A stretch of 64,000 bases of DNA. Source: Propionibacteriaceae bacterium. Lineage in GTDB: Bacteria > Actinomycetota > Actinomycetes > Propionibacteriales > Propionibacteriaceae. Positions within the stretch are counted from its first letter, which is position 1. Each line of letters begins with the position of its first letter. The stretch covers positions 62,001 to 126,000 of the forward strand of contig JAISTQ010000020.1 in the NCBI GenBank assembly GCA_031272505.1, in the 5' to 3' direction. Shown here piece after piece: positions 1 to 12,402 of the stretch. The notes under the pieces were generated by a model. It had not been told where the DNA came from and ran no database searches. It saw only the letters and a list, made by a program, of their open reading frames with translations. The translations under genes and the position numbers were made by a program.

Positions 1-2454
1 CGGCATTATCGGCAAGCGGGCATCGGGCTGAGCGGGGTGCTCACCGCCCGCTGGCAGCACGCCTGGAAATCCGGGGACCTGGAGGCCGCCAAGGAACTGC
101 GCGAAATCATGCTGGACACCAAGCGCGACGCCTATTCGCACTGTGACGCTTGTATCCGCTCCGAGTTGGCCGGGTTCGCCCTCGAAGTCGGCGAGCCGGA
201 GGTGGCGTTGGAGTTGGTCAAGGAGATCGTCGAGGGCGGTTATTCTTGCGGCGAGGAGCCCGAGCACGCGCTCTCGCGCACCTTGGTGGCGAAACTGCGC
301 GCGGGGAAGTTTGACGACGCGAAGTTCTCGCACGTCCGCAGCTACCGGCTGGCCCGCTCGAATCCGGACAACATCGAAATCCTGGCCGACAATCTGGCCT
401 TCTGCGCGATCACCGGCAATGAGGCGCGCGGCCTGTCGTTGGTGGAACGCCACCTTAACTGGCTCACCCATGACGCGCTGAACGAATCAGGCCGCTACAC
501 CCTGCTGTTGGCCATCGCCCAGGTGATGGAGGCGGTGGACCGGGCCGGGTATGGCGAGCAGATCGTCAGGGGCGCCAACGAGGTCGTCACCCAGCTAAAG
601 CCGGACGAGACGGGGGATGAGCCGTTCACCGTCACCCAGGTGGCGGCGTTCGCCTGGCAGACGGCCGGGCAGATCGCCACCGCCTTTGACGAGCGCAACG
701 GGAACGACTACTACGCCAACGGCATCGAGCAGGCCAAGCAGTTGCTCGAAGAGCATTATGACGTGCCGCTCGGCTCGGATGTCTTCCTGCCCACTCCGCC
801 TCCGGTCGTCGAACCGCAGACCCCGGCGCAGTGGCTGGAGCACGCGCAGAACTGCCTGGTCTCCGGAATGCTGGAAGCGGCAATGGAGGCCGCAGAGCGG
901 GCGATGGCCGATCCGGAGTTGACGCTGAAGGCGCTGCAGGTGCAAATCACCGCCCGGCTGGAACAGGAGGACCCTACGGCGGCCTTGCAGTTGGTCGAGG
1001 AGCGTTGCCAACTGCTGGAGCAAACGGGGGATGCCGAGCGGGCGGCTTATGAGCGACGGCTCGGGTTGAGCATCTACGGCAGCCTCACCGCTGACGATCT
1101 GAAGGTGCTTTCCGCGGTGTACGACGAATTGGCGCCCGCGGAGCCGTCCGAGTTGCGTTCCCAAGTGCAGCTCTACCTCTCGCTGGCGCTGGGGTACACC
1201 GACAATCACGAGAATCTGCATACCGCGCTCTCCTTGGCCTTGGAGGTGCTGCAGAGCCCGGAGGTGGACGCGGACACGCAGCTCAGCGCGGTGATGCAAG
1301 CCGCGAACCTGACGGCGGTGATGGGCCAGTTGGACAAGTCAATCGAGTTCTTGGACGAGGTGTTGGCAGAAGCGGACTTGATCGCCGGGAAACGGGCGGC
1401 CGCGCTGCGGCTCCGAGCCCGGGTGCGTGGGCTGCGCCAGGAGTACTTGGCTGGGGCGCAGGATGCCGACGAGGCGACCCGGATCAACGCGGAGTTGCAC
1501 TTCACCGGCTCGACGGCGACTGCCGCTTCGCTGGCCGGCTCGCTCTACCTGGACGCGAACTACCCGGAGACGGCGGTGCAGCGTTTCCGGTTCGCGTTGC
1601 GCGAGGCGGAGCAGTTGACGGCGAACCTGCTCGGGCTGCGTTTCGATTATGGCCGGGCGTTGCTGCTGGCGGGCCATCCGAATGCGGCGATCGAGGTCTT
1701 CGACGAGGTGTTCTCGGCGGAATCCACGGCGGACACGCTGCCGGGTGATCGCGGGCAGACCCTGGAATGGCTGGGCCGCGCTTACGAGGCGGCGGGCCAA
1801 TTCGGCACGGCGGTGGGCTGCTGGGCGGATGCCGCCAACCTGTTCGAGCAAGGAGAGTTGCCCGCCCAGGCGGCGCATGTGCTGGCTCGACGGGCCAGCT
1901 TGCTGCGGGCTTTCGGGGAGTATGACGACGCGCTCGCCGATTTGGATCGGGCAATGGCCTTGGCCGAATCGCTGCCCGACATGAACGGGCTGCTGGTGTT
2001 GGTGCTGGAGAGCCGCGGCATGTCGAAGGCCGACAACGAGGACAGTTCCGGCATCGCCGACATTGATCGGGCGATCCAGATCGCCGAGGGCGACGGGCAG
2101 GAGTGGCGGGCCGCCGACCTGATCGATTCCAAAGCCCGGGCGTTGAGCGCGCTGGGGCGCCATGACGAATCCGTGCGGCAATTCTTGACGTCCGCCGACG
2201 CCTACCTGGCCGCTGGCGATCCGGCATCCAGCGCCCGCGCCGAATCCTTCGCCGCCCAGGTTCTCACCGTCCAAGAGAAGCTTGACGAAGCGGCCAGCGT
2301 CTTCTCCGGCGCCCTCGACCGCGTCGAGGCAATCACCACCGCGCAACCCGAAGTAGCCGAACTCCGCGCCTCCATCGCCCTGAAACTCGGCGACGTCCTC
2401 GAATCCCTGGGCCGCCCCACCGAAGCCGCCGAAATCCGCAAAAAAGCGCAGTAG
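1..2454 (+). CDS. Tetratricopeptide-repeat protein, 5' end outside window
   Basis: The frame is open from the first base, so the gene very probably starts upstream of the window; an internal GTG at 37 would give 805 aa. The protein is acidic, Ala/Leu/Glu-rich and almost entirely helical. It shows repeated 34-residue TPR-like units, with blocks such as ALRLRARVRGL and AYEAAGQFGTAVGCW spread along its length. I see no enzymatic motif, signal peptide or membrane segment, so a cytoplasmic protein-protein scaffold is the most that can be inferred. The role is unknown. The next gene is 246 bp downstream and is probably a separate transcription unit. Confidence 0.75.
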   Translation, partial: RHYRQAGIGLSGVLTARWQHAWKSGDLEAAKELREIMLDTKRDAYSHCDACIRSELAGFALEVGEPEVALELVKEIVEGGYSCGEEPEHALSRTLVAKLRAGKFDDAKFSHVRSYRLARSNPDNIEILADNLAFCAITGNEARGLSLVERHLNWLTHDALNESGRYTLLLAIAQVMEAVDRAGYGEQIVRGANEVVTQLKPDETGDEPFTVTQVAAFAWQTAGQIATAFDERNGNDYYANGIEQAKQLLEEHYDVPLGSDVFLPTPPPVVEPQTPAQWLEHAQNCLVSGMLEAAMEAAERAMADPELTLKALQVQITARLEQEDPTAALQLVEERCQLLEQTGDAERAAYERRLGLSIYGSLTADDLKVLSAVYDELAPAEPSELRSQVQLYLSLALGYTDNHENLHTALSLALEVLQSPEVDADTQLSAVMQAANLTAVMGQLDKSIEFLDEVLAEADLIAGKRAAALRLRARVRGLRQEYLAGAQDADEATRINAELHFTGSTATAASLAGSLYLDANYPETAVQRFRFALREAEQLTANLLGLRFDYGRALLLAGHPNAAIEVFDEVFSAESTADTLPGDRGQTLEWLGRAYEAAGQFGTAVGCWADAANLFEQGELPAQAAHVLARRASLLRAFGEYDDALADLDRAMALAESLPDMNGLLVLVLESRGMSKADNEDSSGIADIDRAIQIAEGDGQEWRAADLIDSKARALSALGRHDESVRQFLTSADAYLAAGDPASSARAESFAAQVLTVQEKLDEAASVFSGALDRVEAITTAQPEVAELRASIALKLGDVLESLGRPTEAAEIRKKAQ

Positions 2455-2464
2455 CATAAGTCTT

Positions 2465-2488
2465 CCGGCACTCACTGGCCGTCATCCT
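2465..2488 (+). repeat. Partial copy of dispersed intergenic repeat family B
   Basis: These 24 bases match 58241-58264 at 21 of 24 positions and share the core GGCCGTCATCCT. The internal palindrome seen in fuller copies is missing here. The rest of the 2455-2700 gap holds no gene that I can see; a TAGAAT at 2648-2653 could be a -10 box for the methyltransferase gene. Confidence 0.5.
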
Positions 2489-2700
2489 GTAAGACTTGAT
2501 TTGGCTGACCTGTGGTTAGCTGGCAGGGTGGGTGTTGGTCGGTGGTTGAGTCCCACAACCCCGTCAATGAAGATCTCTATAAACGAAACAGCAAACGCAA
2601 CCACGAGCACAGCGGGTTGTGGAAGGTGAGACGACAGGCGGGGGTCGGTAGAATGTGGGCGTTGCTGGAAGGTTGATGAAATGAGGGCGGAGAAAGCGCA

Positions 2701-3324
2701 GTGATCAGTGAGGATGAGGTGGCGGCGTTCGCCAGTCCGGGGGTGGGGCCGCATCCGGAGCCGTGGCCGGAAGGTGAGCAGTATGATCCGGAGTTGCTCG
2801 CGCAGGGGGATCACCGGAACGTCATCGACAAGTATCGGTACTGGACGGTGGCGGCGATCCGGGCGGATCTGGATGCCACCCGCAGCAAGTTGCATGTGGC
2901 GATCCAGAATTGGGAGCACGATTTCAACATCGGCTCGATTGTGCGCACCGCGAACGCGTTCAACGTGGCGGCGGTGCACATCATCGGCAGGCGGCGCTGG
3001 AATCGGCGCGGCGCGATGGTGACGGATCGGTACCTGCACGTCATCCACCACCCGGACGAGGCCAGTTTCTTCGCCTGGCTGCGCGAACGGGAGATCGCGG
3101 CCGTCGCCGTCGACAATCTGCCGGGCTCCGTCCCGCTGGAAACTGCCGAACTGCCCGAAAGCTGCTGCCTGATCTTCGGCTCGGAGGGCCCCGGCCTCAC
3201 CGAGGCGATGGTAACCGGCGCCGAGCTGCTGGTGGCGATCACCCAACACGGCTCCACCCGCTCCTTGAACGCTGGCGCGGCAGCTGCCATTGCCATCTAC
3301 CACTACAATCTTGCGCATGGATGA
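2701..3324 (+). CDS. SpoU/TrmH-family RNA 2'-O-methyltransferase
   Basis: 207 aa. The three SPOUT signature motifs are all present and in order: NIGSIVRTAN (about residues 80-89), FGSEGPGL (about 159-166) and STRSLNAGAAAAIAIYHY near the C-terminus. They build the knotted SAM-binding fold that methylates ribose 2'-OH in tRNA or rRNA. There is no N-terminal L30e-like substrate-binding domain, so this is the short, TrmH/TrmL-like form. The start is GTG with GGAG about eight bases upstream. The target nucleotide cannot be told from sequence. The stop overlaps the next start by 8 bp, so the two genes are probably co-translated. Confidence 0.88.
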   Translation: MISEDEVAAFASPGVGPHPEPWPEGEQYDPELLAQGDHRNVIDKYRYWTVAAIRADLDATRSKLHVAIQNWEHDFNIGSIVRTANAFNVAAVHIIGRRRWNRRGAMVTDRYLHVIHHPDEASFFAWLREREIAAVAVDNLPGSVPLETAELPESCCLIFGSEGPGLTEAMVTGAELLVAITQHGSTRSLNAGAAAAIAIYHYNLAHG

Positions 3325-3829
3325 GGTCGGGTTCTATTACGAGGAAGGCCGGGCGGCTGCCCAAATGCGGGCGGAACAGCTGAATCTGGTGATCCGCTTG
3401 GGCTACGCGATCTTGATCGCGGCGCTCGGATTCGTCGCCTGGGCGATATTCCCCAACGGGCTCGACTATGCCATCTGGTTCTGGATCGGCGCCGGGGTCT
3501 CGGTGCTGCTCTATGGCGGCATGGGCCTGATCCGCATCAGCAATGTGCGCAAAGACATCTCCCGGCAGACCCGTCCGTTGGCCGTCGGTTTGAACCGCGT
3601 CGGGCTGAAGGTGGGCGAGCTGTGGTGCGACTGGGTGGACGTCGCCCGAATCTCAATGCGTCCGGCCACCGCCGGGAGCGCGCTGCGGCTGGAGTTGCGC
3701 GGCCAAGACGGACGCACCTGTTGGGTGCCAATTGGCTACGCGGACGTCACCCCGGCCAGCCTGGATCAGTCGGTGAAGGCGTATTCTGCGGAGCTTTGCG
3801 GCGTCGACCTCTCAAGGCTCGACGTTTAA
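3317..3829 (+). CDS. Two-helix membrane protein of unknown function
   Basis: 170 aa from the ATG at 3317, which lies inside the end of the methyltransferase gene; an alternative start at 3290 would extend deeper into it. Two hydrophobic segments (about residues 24-44 and 50-70) form a hairpin with a short connecting loop. They are followed by a soluble domain of about 95 residues with alternating hydrophobic strands and a WVPIGYADV stretch. The layout recalls small proteins with a bacterial PH-like domain behind a membrane hairpin, but I cannot assign a family. The overlap suggests translational coupling to the methyltransferase. Confidence 0.65.
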   Translation: MDEVGFYYEEGRAAAQMRAEQLNLVIRLGYAILIAALGFVAWAIFPNGLDYAIWFWIGAGVSVLLYGGMGLIRISNVRKDISRQTRPLAVGLNRVGLKVGELWCDWVDVARISMRPATAGSALRLELRGQDGRTCWVPIGYADVTPASLDQSVKAYSAELCGVDLSRLDV

Positions 3830-3875
3830 GACTAAGATTGCTCCGGAACAAAGACCCCATACCTAAGGAGACTAA

Positions 3876-4897
3876 ATGCCTATTGCAAGCCCCGAGAAAT
3901 ATGCCGAGATGATTGACGCCGCCAAGCAGGGCTCGTTCGCCCTGGCCGCCATCAACATCACCTCTTCGCAGACTTTGAACGCCGCCATCGCCGGTTTCGC
4001 GGCCGCCGGCGCCGACGGCATCATCCAGGTGAGCACCGGTGGCGCCCAGTACGCTTCCGGCCCGACGATCAAGGACATGGTCACCGGCGCGGTCGCGCTC
4101 GCCGAGTACGCCCACATCGTCGCCAAGAACTACCCCGTCAACATCGCGGTACACACTGACCACTGCCCGAAGGACAAGCTGGACACCTACGTGCGTCCGC
4201 TGCTCGCCATCTCCAAGGAGCGCGTGGATCGCGGCGAGAATCCGCTTTTCCAGTCGCACATGTGGGACGGCTCGGCCATCCCGATGGAGGAGAACCTGGA
4301 GATCGCGCATGAGCTGTTGGCGTTGACGAAGTACAACCACCAGATCCTGGAGATCGAGGTCGGCGTGGTCGGCGGCGAGGAAGACGGCGTCTCCGCCGAG
4401 ATCAACGACAAGCTGTACACCACGGTGGCGGACGGGATGCGCACCGTCGAGATCCTCGGCCTCGGCGAACAGGGCCGCTACACCACCGCGTTGACGTTCG
4501 GAAACGTACACGGCGTCTACAAGCCGGGCGCGGTGAAGCTCCGCCCCGAGGTGCTGAAGGAAATCCAGGACGCGGTGGGCGCCAAGTACGGCGTCGACAA
4601 GCCGTTCGACCTGGTCTTCCATGGCGGCTCCGGCTCCACCGACCAAGAGATTTCTGACGCGGTGGATTACGGCGTGATCAAGATGAACATCGACACCGAC
4701 TGCCAGTATGCGTTCACCCGCCCGGTGGTCGATTTCATGATGCGCAACTATGACGGCGTGCTCAAGATTGACGGCGAAGTCGGCAACAAGAAGCAGTACG
4801 ATCCGCGCGCTTGGGGCAAAGAGGCGGAGGCCGCGATGAGCGCCCGCGTCGTCGAAGCCTGCGAGCAGCTCCGTTCGGCTGGAAAGTCCATCGGCTG

Positions 4898-4898
<1 letters not shown>
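3876..4898 (+). CDS. fba: Class II fructose-1,6-bisphosphate aldolase
   Basis: 340 aa, normal for the long (class IIA) aldolases. It cleaves fructose-1,6-bisphosphate to DHAP and glyceraldehyde-3-phosphate in glycolysis and runs in reverse in gluconeogenesis. HTDHCPK near residue 92 holds the metal and catalytic region. EVGVVGGEEDGV and FHGGSGS match the zinc-ligand and phosphate-binding segments of the family. TAAGGAG lies seven bases upstream of the ATG, a strong ribosome binding site. The stop shares one base with the next start (TGATG), so fba and the DsbA-like gene form a coupled pair. Confidence 0.95.
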
Positions 4899-8315
<3,417 letters not shown>

Positions 8316-8338
8316 CGCCCGCGCGAAAGGAGGTCAAA

Positions 8339-9754
8339 GTGAGCGTTCCCAACGTCCTGGCTACCCGGTATGCGTCGGCGGCGATGCGCGAGATTTGGTC
8401 GCCCGAAGAGAAGATCAAGGCCGAAAGGCGGCTGTGGATCACGGTGTTGCAGGCGCAGGCGGAGCTGGGCGTGCCGGTGGATCCGCAGACCATCGCGGAT
8501 TATGAGCGCGTGGTGGGCGAGGTCGATCTGGATTCGATCAACGCCCGCGAGCGCGTCACCCGCCACGACGTGAAGGCCCGCATCGAGGAGTTCAACGCGC
8601 TAGCTGGCCACGAGGAAATCCACAAGGGGATGACCAGCCGGGATCTCACCGAGAACATCGAGCAGGCGCAACTGTTGGCGGCGATGCAGTTGATCCGGCA
8701 GCGCACCCTCACCGTGCTGGTGAACCTGGCCCGGCTGGCCCAGCAGTATCGCGACCAGCCGCTCACCGGTCGCAGCCACAACGTCCCGGCCCAGCTCACC
8801 ACGCTGGGCAAGCGCTTCGCCAACGCCGCCCAGGAGACGCTGCTCGCCTACCACCGGCTGGACGATCTGATCGCCCGCTATCCGTTGCGCGGCATCAAAG
8901 GCCCGATGGGCACCGCCCAGGATGCCCTCGATCTGCTCGCTGGCAGCGTGGCGGTGGATTCGTTGGAGCAAAAGGTCGCCGCGAAACTGGGCTTCACCAA
9001 GACGTTGACGTCCGTCGGCCAGATCTATCCGCGCTCGCTCGATTACGAGGTGCTCTCCGCGCTGGTGCAGGTGGCCGCCGGCCCGTCCTCGCTGGCCACC
9101 ACGATTCGGCTGATGGCTGGCCAGGAGCTGGTCACCGAGGGCTTCAAGGAAGGCCAGGTGGGCTCGTCGGCGATGCCGCACAAGATGAACGCCCGGTCTT
9201 GCGAGCGGGTGAACGGCCTGGCGGTGGTGTTGCGCGGCTATGCGGACATGGCCGCCCAGTTGGCTGGGAACCAGTGGAACGAGGGGGACGTCTCCTGCTC
9301 GGTGGTGCGCCGGGTGGCGCTGCCGGACGCTTGCTTCGCGCTCGACGGCCTCTTTGAGACTTTCTTGACGGTGCTGGACGAATTCGGCGCCTTCCCCGCC
9401 GTCATCGAGGCTGAGCTGGCCCGCTACCTGCCTTTCCTCACCACCACCAAGGTGCTGCTGGCGGCGGTGCGCAACGGGGTCGGACGGGAGGTGGCCCACG
9501 AGGCGATCAAAGGCCATGCCGTCGCCGTCGCCCTCGCCTTGCGCAATGGCGCCCACACCAATGACCTGTTGGAGCGGCTCGCCGCTGATCCCGTGCTCGG
9601 ATTGAGCGCGGAGCAGTTGGCCGCCGCCACCGCTGATCCGCTCTCGTTGACGGGCACCGCCCGCGCCCAGGTGGATCAGATCACCGCCGAAATCCAACAG
9701 TTGGCCGCCCAGTATCCCGAGGCGGCCAGCTACCATCCCGGAGCGCTGCTCTAG
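8339..9754 (+). CDS. purB: Adenylosuccinate lyase
   Basis: 471 aa. It cleaves SAICAR to AICAR plus fumarate and adenylosuccinate to AMP plus fumarate. The GTG at 8339 is chosen because AAAGGAGGTC ends four bases upstream; an upstream GTG at 8309 lies inside purD and has no such site. Signature motifs: TSRDLTENIEQAQ, and the signature loop GSSAMPHKMNARSCERV carrying the catalytic Ser. The next gene, purC, makes SAICAR, the substrate, so three consecutive genes serve connected steps. Confidence 0.96.
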   Translation: MSVPNVLATRYASAAMREIWSPEEKIKAERRLWITVLQAQAELGVPVDPQTIADYERVVGEVDLDSINARERVTRHDVKARIEEFNALAGHEEIHKGMTSRDLTENIEQAQLLAAMQLIRQRTLTVLVNLARLAQQYRDQPLTGRSHNVPAQLTTLGKRFANAAQETLLAYHRLDDLIARYPLRGIKGPMGTAQDALDLLAGSVAVDSLEQKVAAKLGFTKTLTSVGQIYPRSLDYEVLSALVQVAAGPSSLATTIRLMAGQELVTEGFKEGQVGSSAMPHKMNARSCERVNGLAVVLRGYADMAAQLAGNQWNEGDVSCSVVRRVALPDACFALDGLFETFLTVLDEFGAFPAVIEAELARYLPFLTTTKVLLAAVRNGVGREVAHEAIKGHAVAVALALRNGAHTNDLLERLAADPVLGLSAEQLAAATADPLSLTGTARAQVDQITAEIQQLAAQYPEAASYHPGALL

Positions 9755-9775
9755 CGCCGCAACCCCCAAGAAAAG

Positions 9776-10621
9776 ATGAGTCTAGAACTAATACACACCG
9801 GCAAGGTCCGTCAGCTCTACCGCTACGCGCCGGGCCAGATCCTGATGGTCGCCACCGACAACATCTCCGCCTTCGACTTCGTGCTCTCCACCCCGATCCC
9901 AGACAAGGGCAAGGTGCTCACCCAGTTGTCTTTGTGGTGGTTCGAGCAGTTGGCGGGCGTGGTGGAGAACCACGTCATCTCCACCGACGTGCCCGCCGAG
10001 TTCGCCGGCCGAAGCGTCATCGTCGAGGAGCTGCAGATGGTGCCGGTGGAGGCGATCGTGCGCGGCTACCTGACCGGCTCCGGATTGGCTGAATACCGCA
10101 AGTCGGGCACGGTGACGGGCATTGACCTGCCCGCGGGTTTGACGGATGGCTCGCGGCTGCCGGAGGCGATCTTCACCCCGTCCACCAAGGCGGAAATCGG
10201 CGCGCATGACGAGAACATCTCGTTTGCGACTTTGACCGGCATCATCGGCGCCGAGCTGGCCGAGCGGGTGCGCGCCACCTCGCTGGCCGTCTACACCAAG
10301 GCTGAGGAAATCGCCCGCGCGCGCGGCATCATCTTGGCGGACACCAAGTTCGAGTTCGGCCTGCGTCCCGACGGCACACTGGTGTTGGCCGACGAGGTGT
10401 TGACGCCCGATTCGTCCCGCTTCTGGGATGCCGCCACCTGGGCGCCGGGCGGCCCCCAGCCGTCCTTCGACAAACAGTATGTGCGCGATTGGCTCAGCAA
10501 GGAATCGGGCTGGGACAAAGCCTCCGACACTCCCCCGCCGCCGCTGCCCGCCGAGGTGGTCGCGGCCACCCGGGCCCGCTACCTGCAGGCGTATCGGCTG
10601 CTCACCGGCAGCGAGTTGTGA
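9776..10621 (+). CDS. purC: SAICAR synthetase
   Basis: 281 aa. It condenses CAIR with aspartate using ATP. The N-terminus HTGKVRQLYRYAPGQILMVATDNISAFD and the segments VRGYLTGSGLAEY, DTKFEFG and DEVLTPDSSRFW are the conserved purC sequence. The ribosome binding site is weak (AAGAAAAG). The last codon and stop overlap the thpR start by one base (TGATG), so the RNA-end enzyme is coupled to the purine run. Confidence 0.96.
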   Translation: MSLELIHTGKVRQLYRYAPGQILMVATDNISAFDFVLSTPIPDKGKVLTQLSLWWFEQLAGVVENHVISTDVPAEFAGRSVIVEELQMVPVEAIVRGYLTGSGLAEYRKSGTVTGIDLPAGLTDGSRLPEAIFTPSTKAEIGAHDENISFATLTGIIGAELAERVRATSLAVYTKAEEIARARGIILADTKFEFGLRPDGTLVLADEVLTPDSSRFWDAATWAPGGPQPSFDKQYVRDWLSKESGWDKASDTPPPPLPAEVVAATRARYLQAYRLLTGSEL

Positions 10622-11127
10622 TGCGGCTCTTCATCGCCATCCCGATTGCGGCGGAGTTGCTGGAAGCCTTGGAGGCCGTCCAACAGCAACTCAAGGCGCA
10701 GGGCGTGCGCGCCCACTACACCCGGCTGGAAAACCTGCACATCACGCTGGCGTTCATTGGCAATTCCGAACGGGTTGACGAGGCCGCCGCCGTGATGCGC
10801 CAATTCCCGCTGCCCAAACAGCCGGTGGAGTTGGCCGGTTTCGGCCATTTCGGCAAGGGCCGCTCGTTAACGCTCTGGGTGGGCCTCAAAGAGCACCGCG
10901 AACTGTCTAACTTGGCCGTCAACCTGCAAACCGCCCTCCGCGAAGCCGGTTTCGACATCGACGTCCGCCGCTTCCGCCCCCACATCACCATCGCCCGCCA
11001 AGCCCAAGACATCCGCGACGCCTGGGTCGAAATCCCCGCCCGCTCCCAACCCATCAGCAACATCATCCTCTACCGCTCCGACGTCACCAACGGCCGCCGC
11101 GTCTACACCCCCCTCGAAACCGCCTGA
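10621..11127 (+). CDS. thpR: RNA 2',3'-cyclic phosphodiesterase (2H family)
   Basis: 168 aa from the ATG overlapping the purC stop. Two HxTx motifs, HITL (about residue 40) and HITI (about residue 120), are the catalytic pair of the 2H phosphoesterase superfamily. ThpR-type members open 2',3'-cyclic phosphates in RNA and were first described as 2'-5' RNA ligases. The length is typical. Its place after purC looks like operon hitch-hiking rather than a purine function. Confidence 0.88.
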   Translation: MRLFIAIPIAAELLEALEAVQQQLKAQGVRAHYTRLENLHITLAFIGNSERVDEAAAVMRQFPLPKQPVELAGFGHFGKGRSLTLWVGLKEHRELSNLAVNLQTALREAGFDIDVRRFRPHITIARQAQDIRDAWVEIPARSQPISNIILYRSDVTNGRRVYTPLETA

Positions 11128-11180
11128 CCCCCGAAAAACCAAGAATCAGCGGACGATCTGAGGCTGCCCATTTGAAGGTC

Positions 11181-11210
11181 TTGGCGTTTTCGATTTTTTT
11201 GATTTATGAT
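11181..11210 (+). promoter_or_regulatory. Promoter of the toxin-antitoxin pair, leaderless
   Basis: A -35-like TTGGCG at 11181-11186 and a -10 TATGAT at 11205-11210 are separated by 18 bases. The ATG at 11217 lies six bases after the -10 box, so the mRNA should start on the start codon. This spacing decides between 11217 and the upstream start at 11172. Confidence 0.6.
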
Positions 11211-11216
11211 GGTGGT

Positions 11217-11657
11217 ATGAGTTTGCTGATCACCGTGCCGGACGAAGTGAAAGCTGCCGCTTCTGTCGCCCAGTCACTGTCGGCGACTGATGACGCGACG
11301 GTTGTCGTGCCCGGAAAGGAACCTGTCAGGCTGCCGCAGCCCTTGCTGAAAGTGCTCTCGGCTGCTGCGCAGGCCTTTGCTGAAGGCAAGGAAGTCGTGG
11401 TCGGTTCTCAAGACACATTCCTGACCACGCAGGAAGCCGCCGACATAATCGGGGTCTCGCGTCCGACCATGGTAAAGCTGCTGGAAAGCGGCGAGGTGCC
11501 GTTCGAGCGTCCGAACAGCCACCGCCGGATTCGCCTTGGGGATCTGGCTGCTTACGACGCTGCCGAGAGTTCCCGTCGTCGTGCCGTCCTGGACCAGATG
11601 AGCGAGGACTTCTCCGACCTAGCCCGCCACCCTGAAACCTTTATCCAAACCCGCTGA
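11217..11657 (+). CDS. Excisionase/MerR-type HTH antitoxin
   Basis: 146 aa. The C-terminal half is a helix-turn-helix of the DNA-binding excisionase type: FLTTQEAADIIGVSRPTMVKLL followed by the wing-like PFERPNSHRRIRLGDL. The N-terminal half (MSLLITVPDEVKAAASVAQSL) has no clear match. It ends one base into the start of a PIN-domain gene, the usual layout for an antitoxin that also represses its own operon. Sequence use is less GC-skewed at third positions than neighbouring housekeeping genes, in keeping with a mobile module. The start is set by the leaderless promoter. Confidence 0.8.
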   Translation: MSLLITVPDEVKAAASVAQSLSATDDATVVVPGKEPVRLPQPLLKVLSAAAQAFAEGKEVVVGSQDTFLTTQEAADIIGVSRPTMVKLLESGEVPFERPNSHRRIRLGDLAAYDAAESSRRRAVLDQMSEDFSDLARHPETFIQTR

Positions 11658-12043
11658 TGGCTGAGCGTGTGCTGCTTGACGCTTGCGTCCTGGTTCCGAT
11701 CTCCCTGACGGACGTACTGCTCGATTTAGCCGACGCTCGTCTGCTCGATCCTGCTTGGTCACCGATGATCCTCGAAGAAGCCAAGCAAGCATTGACAGAG
11801 AAGCGGGGCCTTCCACAAGAACGCGCCCAGCGCCGCATCGACCAGATGGTTTCCGCGTTTCCGCACGCTAGTATCACCGGATTCGAGCACCTGATCGACA
11901 GCATGAACAACCATCCCAAAGACCGCCACGTTCTGGCTGCGGCAGTTCAAGGTAAGTGTTCTAAGATCGTCACGGCCAACCTCGGCGATTTCCCGTCCCG
12001 CTCCATCGAAACCGCCTGGTTGCGCGCCGCTTTTCGGAGATAA
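11657..12043 (+). CDS. PIN-domain ribonuclease toxin
   Basis: 128 aa, coupled to the antitoxin (TGATG overlap). The PIN fold acidic residues are visible: Asp8 in LLDACVLVP, Glu40 in the MILEEAKQAL helix, Asp89 in KDRHVLAAAV, and the IVTANLGDFP strand with Asp111. VapC-like PIN proteins cut tRNA or rRNA when freed from the antitoxin. The last roughly 100 bp overlap, on the other strand, a fragment of a sigma factor, so the 3' end may sit on an insertion junction. Confidence 0.82.
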   Translation: MAERVLLDACVLVPISLTDVLLDLADARLLDPAWSPMILEEAKQALTEKRGLPQERAQRRIDQMVSAFPHASITGFEHLIDSMNNHPKDRHVLAAAVQGKCSKIVTANLGDFPSRSIETAWLRAAFRR

Positions 12044-12228
12044 GCCTTCCAGTTGCGCACTTTTCCAAGGGCGGGCTCTTTGAGCGAAGCGAAGACCTCG
12101 TGCACTACATCCTCCGCCCAGTTTTGGGCTCCGAATGCCTTTAGAACAAAATACGCTTCCCAGTACGCTGTCTCGCGATGCTCCTTATAGAGCGCAGCCA
12201 CGTCGAATTCCCGCTTCTCGTCCTCCAA
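11947..12228 (-). pseudogene. Truncated ECF sigma factor, region 2 only
   Basis: Read on the minus strand, the translation carries YKEHRETAYWEAYFVLKAFG, then AEDVVHEVFASLKEP and WKAYLRKAARNQAV. These fit sigma-70 regions 2.1-2.4, including the AEDxxQEVF-like core. Region 4 is absent: the frame stops soon after, in antisense to the PIN gene. A TTG at 12228 has AGGAGG six bases upstream, so the start still looks usable. The likeliest reading is a sigma gene cut short when the toxin-antitoxin pair arrived. A short functional anti-sigma-binding piece is possible but unproven. Confidence 0.5.
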
Positions 12229-12402
12229 CAGTAGCCTCCTCACGGTAGTTTCCTGGTGGCATCCCGGTCGGCTTGGCACCTTGGCCGATCTGGTTGCTAC
12301 TACTTAGTCGCTCGAGATGAAGAAAAGTTTAGCCCCGGTGTATCTGCTAGCGGAGTAGGCTAGGGAGTGACGAGGTTGGAAAGCTGGCGAGGAGGGCTGC
12401 CG

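Noticed and set aside
595-1299. 234-aa frame opposite the TPR gene
   Set aside because: It is antisense to a well-supported helical repeat protein and shows only low-complexity Arg/Leu/Gln composition typical of shadow frames in GC-rich DNA.
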